A stretch of DNA of 9,437 nucleotides from Tannerella sp. GTDB lineage: Bacteria > Bacteroidota > Bacteroidia > Bacteroidales > Tannerellaceae. Below the pieces are notes generated by a model. The model was not told the DNA's origin, searched no databases, and worked only from the letters and a program-made list of their open reading frames with translations. The stretch covers positions 1-9,437 of the forward strand of contig JAITQL010000214.1 in the NCBI GenBank assembly GCA_031288935.1. Direction: 5' to 3'. Made by a program: the position numbers and the translations under genes. Shown one piece after another: positions 1 to 4,615 of this stretch (positions are counted from its first letter, which is position 1; each line of letters starts with the position of its first letter).

Positions 1-20
1 GTTTCGGTTGCGGGAGGCTT

Positions 21-35
21 CGCGTTTGAAACGCG
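21..35. repeat. 15-base palindrome in the leading spacer
   Basis: The sequence CGCGTTTGAAACGCG has two perfect 7-base arms around a single central G. It lies in the gene-poor first 231 bases, about 200 bases upstream of the radical SAM gene. No T tract follows on either strand, so it is not an intrinsic terminator. It could be an operator-like site or chance. Role unknown. Confidence 0.35.
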
Positions 36-66
36 CAGGGTTGCATGTTTGCAGTGCAGGCCCCGG

Positions 67-106
67 CTTTGAATCCTTTAATTCTTGAACTCTTGAGCCT
101 TGAACG
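67..106. repeat. Degenerate tandem repeat, CTTGAAC-like units
   Basis: Five degenerate copies of a CTTGAAC-type unit begin at 67 (CTTTGAATC), 76 (CTTTAATT), 84 (CTTGAACT), 92 (CTTGAGC) and 99 (CTTGAACG), at steps of 9, 8, 8 and 7 bases. The stretch is non-coding in appearance. The TTG at 100 inside it opens an in-frame extension of the radical SAM gene, but that extension looks like translated spacer. The rest of 1-231 shows nothing else I can support as a gene; short open frames enter from the left edge and stop near 75-98 without recognisable protein sequence. Confidence 0.4.
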
Positions 107-193
107 TTTTTTATTCGTGCCGTTCGCGTTTCGTGATCACTTCTTTCTTTTTCGCTTTGGGTAAACTATTTCCTGTGTTACAAAAACTACAAA

Positions 194-201
194 TACATTT
201 G
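194..201 (+). promoter_or_regulatory. Candidate Bacteroidota -7 box for the radical SAM gene
   Basis: TACATTTG matches the TAnnTTTG -7 consensus of the Bacteroidota primary sigma factor. A TTTC at 169-172, 21 bases upstream, could be a weak -33 element (consensus TTTG). Transcription would begin near 207-209, giving a leader of about 24 bases before the ATG at 232. This supports 232, rather than the upstream TTG at 100, as the start. The match is by eye only, and such boxes occur by chance in AT-rich DNA. Confidence 0.4.
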
Positions 202-231
202 CCGGCGTATTTTATCATAATAGACAGGATC

Positions 232-1188
232 ATGGAAGCTATCTTCAAAAAAATGGAAACAAACGGCGAACTAAGCAAAGACGAAGTCGTTCGCATTTTA
301 TCGGTAGACAATACCGGCCCGGAGTTTTACCGGTTGTTGTATCTGGCGCGCCGGCAAAGCGTAAAAGCCTTTGGCGACAGGGGATATGTATTTGCACAGA
401 TCGGCATCAATGCCGAACCCTGCCCGATTAATTGCCGCTTCTGTTCGATGGCGGCGAAACATTATGCCTTGCCCGGCAAGTGGCGGAAAAGCGTCGACGA
501 GATTGTCGAGGGAGTGAAACAGCTGGTCGCCGACCGTGCCAATGACATCTTTCTGATGACTACGGCCGACTATCCGGTCGAACAGTTCGTGGAGATCGGC
601 AAGACCGTTCGCGCCCATATTCCCCCCGAAATCCGTTTCGTGGCCAACATTGGCGATTTTGATCTCTCCGTGGCTCGCCGGCTGAAGGAAGCCGGGTTTA
701 CGGGCGCCTACCATATCGTGCGGATGCGCGAAGGCATTGACACCGGCGCGCCCGTCGAACAGCGCCTGAAAACCCTGGACGCCATTCGCGACGCGGGGCT
801 GGAATTATATTATTGCGTGGAACCCGTCGGGCCGGAACATACGTATGAAGAGATCGCGACCGAGATATTCCGTGCCGGGGAATATCGGGTAGAGGCAATG
901 GCCGTGATGCGTCGCACGCCCGTGGCCGGAACGCCTCTGTTTGAATACGGCGCCGTTACCACGCCGGAATTGTGCAAGATCGCCGCCGTCGCTCAGCTGA
1001 CAGTCCGTCCGACCCGCTCGATGAATGTGCATGAAGTAACGGAAATGTCCCTGCTTGCCGGGATCAACCAGCTGTATGCCGAGGCCGGCGCCAATCCGCG
1101 GGATACGGACGACAACACCGAAAACAACCGGGGATATACGGTAACAAGCACCCGCAAGCTGCTGGAAAATGCAGGATTCGCCGTCTGA
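232..1188 (+). CDS. BioB-like radical SAM protein, substrate unknown
   Basis: This 318-residue protein belongs to the radical SAM superfamily and resembles biotin synthase in length and overall plan. The 4Fe-4S/SAM motif is CX3CX2C at Cys64, Cys68 and Cys71 (PCPINCRFC). Further BioB-like landmarks are RLKTLDAIRDAGLELYYC (178-195), GTPL (233-236) and a C-terminal segment from about 260 to 287 that resembles the BioB MPTS..R..M...AGAN region. Compared from memory with E. coli BioB, the Cys188 position seems kept as Cys195. The Cys97 and Cys128 positions, which with Cys188 hold the auxiliary 2Fe-2S cluster used as sulfur donor, appear as non-Cys residues (in the stretches NDIFLMTTA and RFVANIG). 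It is therefore probably not a biotin synthase. HydE, PylB or HmdB-like relatives are possible, but I cannot assign one. I chose the ATG at 232; an in-frame TTG at 100 would add 44 residues of low-quality sequence, and ATG 253 is an alternative. It is probably co-transcribed with the Cys-rich gene 42 bases downstream. Confidence 0.88.
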   Translation: MEAIFKKMETNGELSKDEVVRILSVDNTGPEFYRLLYLARRQSVKAFGDRGYVFAQIGINAEPCPINCRFCSMAAKHYALPGKWRKSVDEIVEGVKQLVADRANDIFLMTTADYPVEQFVEIGKTVRAHIPPEIRFVANIGDFDLSVARRLKEAGFTGAYHIVRMREGIDTGAPVEQRLKTLDAIRDAGLELYYCVEPVGPEHTYEEIATEIFRAGEYRVEAMAVMRRTPVAGTPLFEYGAVTTPELCKIAAVAQLTVRPTRSMNVHEVTEMSLLAGINQLYAEAGANPRDTDDNTENNRGYTVTSTRKLLENAGFAV

Positions 1189-1230
1189 CGGGAAAAACGG
1201 ATATGCAATCAACGTAAAAACAATAAAAGT

Positions 1231-1668
1231 ATGGAACAGAAACAGGTATTGGATCAGTTTGCACAGGGTTTCGACTGTTCGCAGATTGTACTGGCAAACG
1301 TAGCCGGAAACTATGGTATTGATGTGGAAACGGCGCGCAAAGTTTCCGCCTGCTTTGGCGGAGGCATGTGGTGTGCCGGATGCTGCGGCGCGTTAACCGG
1401 CGCCATGATGGCCGTAGGGCTGAAATACGGGCACGACACGCCCGGCGCGGCAGACAAAAAAGACAGGACACTGACCGTCATGGGACAACTGCGGAAGAAA
1501 TTTGTAGAAAAATACCGGTCGACCGAATGCAGGGACATTCTGGGACACGACCTCTCCATTCCGGAAGAAATGCAGCAGATACTGGATAAGGGATTGATCG
1601 GAAGCATCTGTCCCGGCGTGATCTGCGACACGGTGGAGATCCTTGACGGCTATCTGGTACTGCCGTAA
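1231..1668 (+). CDS. C_GCAxxG_C_C family cysteine-rich protein
   Basis: This 145-residue protein matches the C_GCAxxG_C_C family, named for its spaced conserved cysteines and presumed to be redox-active. The landmarks are FDCSQ (Cys16), the glycine-rich core FGGGM (42-46), the CCGALTGA segment (51-58), GLKYG (63-67), TECRDILG (Cys100), and the C-terminal CPGVIC pair (Cys127, Cys132). It has eight cysteines in all, with an unusual cluster at 41, 48, 51 and 52. No signal peptide or membrane segment is seen, so it is probably cytoplasmic. The ATG start at 1231 has an A-rich upstream stretch and no clear Shine-Dalgarno. It follows the radical SAM gene by 42 bases and ends just before a strong terminator, so the two probably form one transcript. 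Members of this family accompany radical SAM enzymes elsewhere (I recall the DVU_1555 type next to TrsS). A role in electron supply or cluster handling for the upstream enzyme is inference. Confidence 0.88.
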   Translation: MEQKQVLDQFAQGFDCSQIVLANVAGNYGIDVETARKVSACFGGGMWCAGCCGALTGAMMAVGLKYGHDTPGAADKKDRTLTVMGQLRKKFVEKYRSTECRDILGHDLSIPEEMQQILDKGLIGSICPGVICDTVEILDGYLVLP

Positions 1669-1686
1669 ACCGGAACCGGCCGCGTC

Positions 1687-1731
1687 AAAAAGCCCGAATT
1701 TATCGCATCCGGCGGTATTTTCGGGCTTTTT
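1687..1731 (+). terminator. Intrinsic terminator after the radical SAM unit
   Basis: AAAAAGCCCGAA (1687-1698) pairs perfectly with TTCGGGCTTTTT (1720-1731), giving a 12-bp stem with a GCCCG core and a loop of 21 bases. A run of six T follows the GC core on the + strand. The matching A run on the left arm means it could also stop transcription arriving from the cinA side. It lies 18 bases after the stop codon of the Cys-rich gene and closes the two-gene unit. Confidence 0.88.
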
Positions 1732-2107
1732 TGTGCCGCATAGATCAGCGACAGAACAGTCCGTTAGAACGTGCATATCAATAGAAAAAAAGGAACAAAA
1801 GCATACAAGATTCCCATAGGAAATTCACAAAATACATAGTTGATAATCCGTCTGAAAGCCTCTGTGTTTCTCTGTGTTTTCTCTGTGTCTCTCTGTGTAA
1901 CCAAACATTTATTACACGGAGAGACACGGAGCAGGCACAGAGAAACACAGAGACTGTACATTTCCCGACTTCGTCAATGCGACAACCCAAAATCAAGTTA
2001 AGTCCACGAGATTTGAATATTTGCAATTGGAATTTATTTTGACTCCGTTTATGCAATTCCCGGCGAGTTAAAACTAAGTGACGAAAGTCAGGAGAATCCT
2101 GGAATCC
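1732..2107. other. Gene-free spacer between convergent units
   Basis: About 375 bases lie between the terminator and the cinA stop codon, and I see no gene in them. The open frames that cross this interval on the - strand read through the CTCTGTGT repeat and give low-complexity peptides. The interval holds the inverted repeat at 1860-1952. A small CAGGA/TCCTG hairpin (2089-2101) lies just beyond cinA but lacks a U tract on the - strand, so no convincing cinA terminator is visible. The remaining AT-rich flanks (1740-1859 and 1953-2088) show nothing I can name. Confidence 0.6.
1860..1952. repeat. Long inverted repeat made of CTCTGTGT units
   Basis: The left arm (1860-1900) and right arm (1912-1952) are each 41 bases, separated by an 11-base loop. 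The arms match at 36 of 41 positions; of the five differences, four would be G-U pairs in a + strand RNA and one is a U/C mismatch. The left arm holds four exact CTCTGTGT units starting at 1860, 1870, 1881 and 1891. The right arm holds four inverted units (ACACGGAG or close variants) at 1914, 1924, 1935 and 1945. The 10-11 base step is close to one DNA helical turn. It has no coding capacity for a transposase and no recognisable target-site duplication. It could be a dispersed palindromic repeat (REP or MITE-like), a protein-binding array, or a roadblock between the convergent units. Confidence 0.85.
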
Positions 2108-3364
2108 TTAAATCCCCGTCTCCTTTTTGTCCAGTATTTCCAGCAGCAGCAGCAGCGCCATCATCGTTGTCCGCTGGATATTTTGTTCGCGAACGGCGCC
2201 GAAACGATGATACCGGGAGGTCACGCCGTCGCTGCCGGCCACAGCGATCCATATGGCGCCCGCCGGCTTTTCCGGCGTACCGCCGCCCGGCCCCGCAATG
2301 CCCGACGCGGCAATGGCGTAATCGCATCCCAGCACGCGCAATGCGCCCTGTGCCATCTGCTCCACCACCTCGCGACTGACGGCGCCATGCTGTCGCAAAT
2401 CTTCGCCCGATACGCCCAGTACATGCTGCTTTACCGTATTGGCGTAAGATACCACGCTCCCCACAAAGTAATCGGAACTGCCCGCAATCGACGTCAGCAA
2501 CGCTGCTATGGCGCCGCCCGTACAGCTTTCTGCCGTTCCGACGGTGCTGCCCTGTTTGCGCAACCGCTCGCCGACTATGGCTTCGATGTTTTTATCCTCT
2601 TCGGCAAAAATGTGTCCCTCCAGCAGACTTTCCAGCTGCTTCCGCGATACCGCCATTGCTTCGGCGGCCACGGCTTCCTGCGGACTGCAGGCCGACAAGC
2701 GCAGACGGATCGCACCCGCCTGCGGCAGGTAGGCCAGTTTGACGGACGGGGGCAGCTCGTCCTCAAAACCGGACAGGCGCATGGCCAGTTCCGACTCCGT
2801 ATAGTCCCTGACCCAGTACGTCCGGTGCAGGATATGCGCATCTCTGCGGAAACGTTCCGCCAGACGGGGCAATACCTCGTGCGTCATCAGCCACTTCATC
2901 TCCGAAGGCACGCCCGGCATCGACACCAGGACGAAATCCTCGCGTTCAAACCACGTGCACGGCGCCGTCCCCGCCCGGTTGCGGATGACGGTACACCCGT
3001 CGGGCGTCATTGCCTGAAGGCGCGTCAATGCATTCACTTCGCGGCCGCGACTTCGGAACATTTGCTCAATGTCTGCATACACCTCCGCTGAAAAATGCAG
3101 CCGGCAATCGAAATACCGGCAGAGCGTTCGCAACGTAATGTCGTCTCTGGTCGGCCCCAGCCCGCCGGTAAGCAAAACAAGCGAAACTCTGCCTTTGGCT
3201 TCATCCATTGCGGCGAAAATATCCTTCTCCACGTCGCCGACGGCCGTCCGCCGAACGGCCTGAAAGCCGTATTCATTCAGCGCCTTTCCCATCCAGGCGG
3301 AATTGGTATCCACCACCTGACCGATCAGCAACTCGTCGCCGACTGTAATAATTTCAACATCCAT
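2108..3364 (-). CDS. cinA: CinA family protein with nicotinamide-nucleotide amidase domain
   Basis: This 418-residue protein has the complete two-domain CinA layout and the usual length. The N-terminal molybdopterin-binding-like (COG1058) domain covers about 1-170, with EIITVGDELLIGQ (4-16), TGGLGPTRDD (66-75) and MPGVPSEM (149-156). The C-terminal PncC-type domain covers about 258-415, with TAESCTGG (277-284, including the catalytic serine region) and ASGIAGPGGGTPEKPAG (353-369). PncC domains hydrolyse nicotinamide mononucleotide to nicotinate mononucleotide and ammonia in NAD salvage; the N-terminal domain of some CinA proteins acts as an ADP-ribose pyrophosphatase. It is cytoplasmic. The ATG at 3364 gives the canonical family start; an in-frame TTG seven codons upstream is less likely. 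It lies 48 bases after the tsaD stop on the same strand, so it is probably the second gene of a tsaD-cinA transcript. Confidence 0.96.
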   Translation of the reverse strand: MDVEIITVGDELLIGQVVDTNSAWMGKALNEYGFQAVRRTAVGDVEKDIFAAMDEAKGRVSLVLLTGGLGPTRDDITLRTLCRYFDCRLHFSAEVYADIEQMFRSRGREVNALTRLQAMTPDGCTVIRNRAGTAPCTWFEREDFVLVSMPGVPSEMKWLMTHEVLPRLAERFRRDAHILHRTYWVRDYTESELAMRLSGFEDELPPSVKLAYLPQAGAIRLRLSACSPQEAVAAEAMAVSRKQLESLLEGHIFAEEDKNIEAIVGERLRKQGSTVGTAESCTGGAIAALLTSIAGSSDYFVGSVVSYANTVKQHVLGVSGEDLRQHGAVSREVVEQMAQGALRVLGCDYAIAASGIAGPGGGTPEKPAGAIWIAVAGSDGVTSRYHRFGAVREQNIQRTTMMALLLLLEILDKKETGI

Positions 3365-3412
3365 AATGTTCTGTTCAATATTCAAAAACGGTTCTTTTTA
3401 TTCATTCCCTTG

Positions 3413-4438
3413 CTATCCGATTGTTACCCTCGAGAAGGGGACAGCGTCCATCGGACAGAAATCGCCGTCCAGGTATTTGAAGTAACCCGTCATGGCAACC
3501 ATGGCGGCATTGTCCGTAGTAAAGGCGTTCGGCGGCAGGTAAATGTTCCATCCGAAACGCTTGGCATGTTCGCGAAAGGCGTCCCGCAATCCCGAATTGG
3601 CGGAAACGCCCCCGGCAACGGCCACTTCTTTTATCTTCAAATCTTTCGCCGCCCTGCGCAGTTTATCCATCAGCATGTCAATGACCGTCGCCTGCAACGA
3701 GGCGCACAGATCGGCCTTGTGCTGTTCGATAAAATCCGCATTTTGCTTCAGGGCATCGCGCAGCGTATACAGAAACGACGTTTTCAGACCGCTGAAACTG
3801 TAATCATATCCCGGAACATGCGGTTTGCCGAACGTAAACGCCTTCGGATTCCCCTCGCCGGCCAGTCGATTCACCGCCGGCCCGCCCGGATAGCCCAGTC
3901 CCATGACTTTGGCGCACTTGTCGAACGCTTCGCCGGCCGCGTCGTCGACGGTTTGCCCGACGACCTCCATTTCATTACGGGATTTCACCTTGACGATTTG
4001 CGAGTTTCCGCCGGAAACCAGCAGGCAAAGAAACGGGAAACGCGGATGGACGCGGTCTTCTTCCGGCGTCTGTTTGATAAAATGCGCCAGTACGTGCGCC
4101 TGCAAATGATTCACTTCAATGATCGGCCGTTGCAGCGAAACAGCCAGTCCTTTGGCAAAGGAAACGCCGACCAGCAACGAACCGAGCAGTCCCGGCCCGC
4201 GCGTAAAAGCAATGGCGTTCACTTCCGCCGGCGCGATGCCGGCGCGTTTGAAAGCTTCCGCCACCACGGGAACGATATTTTGCTGATGGGCGCGCGACGC
4301 CAGCTCCGGCACCACGCCGCCGTAGGCCTCGTGCACGCCCTGTCCGGCTATGATGTTGGACAATAACACGCCGTCGCGTATCACGGCGCATGAAGTATCG
4401 TCGCAGGACGATTCAATTCCCAGAATAGTTATACTCAT
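3413..4438 (-). CDS. tsaD: tRNA t6A37 threonylcarbamoyltransferase subunit TsaD
   Basis: This 341-residue protein is a full-length TsaD (formerly Gcp/YgjD), the catalytic subunit that transfers the threonylcarbamoyl group from threonylcarbamoyl-AMP to A37 of ANN-decoding tRNAs, acting with TsaB and TsaE. The ASKHA-fold landmarks are ILGIESSCDDTS (5-16), the metal ligands His111 and His115 in NHLQAH, the VSGGNSQI nucleotide loop (141-148), DDAAGEAFDK (165-174), GYPGGP (182-187), AGGVSANSGLR (275-285), and the third metal ligand Asp309 in TTDNAAM. These positions agree with the E. coli ligand spacing. The ATG at 4438 gives the normal N-terminus; an in-frame TTG two codons upstream is unnecessary. 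It is divergent from the tamB-like gene and upstream of cinA, an arrangement I recall as common in Bacteroidota. TsaB and TsaE are not in this window. Confidence 0.97.
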   Translation of the reverse strand: MSITILGIESSCDDTSCAVIRDGVLLSNIIAGQGVHEAYGGVVPELASRAHQQNIVPVVAEAFKRAGIAPAEVNAIAFTRGPGLLGSLLVGVSFAKGLAVSLQRPIIEVNHLQAHVLAHFIKQTPEEDRVHPRFPFLCLLVSGGNSQIVKVKSRNEMEVVGQTVDDAAGEAFDKCAKVMGLGYPGGPAVNRLAGEGNPKAFTFGKPHVPGYDYSFSGLKTSFLYTLRDALKQNADFIEQHKADLCASLQATVIDMLMDKLRRAAKDLKIKEVAVAGGVSANSGLRDAFREHAKRFGWNIYLPPNAFTTDNAAMVAMTGYFKYLDGDFCPMDAVPFSRVTIG

Positions 4439-4474
4439 CGACAAAAATTTGCCGCAAAATAACGAAATCTATTG

Positions 4475-4484
4475 CGATATATCG
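4475..4484. promoter_or_regulatory. Perfect 10-base palindrome in the tsaD/tamB divergent spacer
   Basis: CGATATATCG is a perfect 10-base palindrome lying between the divergent tsaD and tamB genes. It directly abuts the candidate -7 box at 4485-4492. That position would suit an operator acting on one or both genes, but a 10-base palindrome can arise by chance and no second copy is seen in the window. Confidence 0.25.
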
Positions 4485-4492
4485 TATTTTTG
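4485..4492 (+). promoter_or_regulatory. Candidate -7 box for tamB
   Basis: TATTTTTG fits the Bacteroidota TAnnTTTG -7 consensus and is about 94 bases upstream of the region where tamB coding seems to begin. No good TTTG -33 box lies at the usual 19-21 base distance, so support is partial. Transcription would begin near 4499, just downstream of the ATG at 4494, which would exclude that ATG as the tamB start. For tsaD on the other strand I find only imperfect boxes (for example TAGATTTC, 4471 to 4464). Confidence 0.3.
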
Positions 4493-4615
4493 CATGGCAA
4501 ATTTGACATTGCCGGGAAAAAAACGGCTGGCGGGATTTGTACGGAAAGGTTTTCCAGTCAGGCTAACAAATAAAAAATACAAACCATTAGAGTTCTAAAA
4601 TACATAGTAATCGGC

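Noticed and set aside
100..231. TTG-initiated extension of the radical SAM gene
   Set aside because: The extra 44 residues arise from the repeat and AT-rich spacer, overlap the candidate promoter, and are not needed for the family fold.
232..1188. Calling the radical SAM gene bioB
   Set aside because: Overall similarity is real, but two auxiliary-cluster cysteine positions appear to be missing and no biotin genes are nearby.
1764..2056. Overlapping - strand open frames through the palindromic repeat
   Set aside because: The translated CTCTGTGT repeat gives low-complexity peptides, and the hydrophobic ends look random. There is no start context or family resemblance.
2089..2101. CAGGA/TCCTG hairpin just beyond the cinA stop
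   Set aside because: It has a five-base stem and three-base loop with no U tract on the - strand, too weak to call a terminator.
2078..4366. Long + strand open frames (2078-3091 and 3095-4366) opposite cinA and tsaD
   Set aside because: They mirror strongly conserved cinA and tsaD coding sequence. Their translations are Arg/Gln/His-rich with no family motif.
4494..4598. Short + strand ORF of 34 codons upstream of tamB
   Set aside because: It has an ATG and a basic product, but it lies just after the candidate -7 box and resembles no family. It is kept only as a possible frameshifted N-terminus of tamB.
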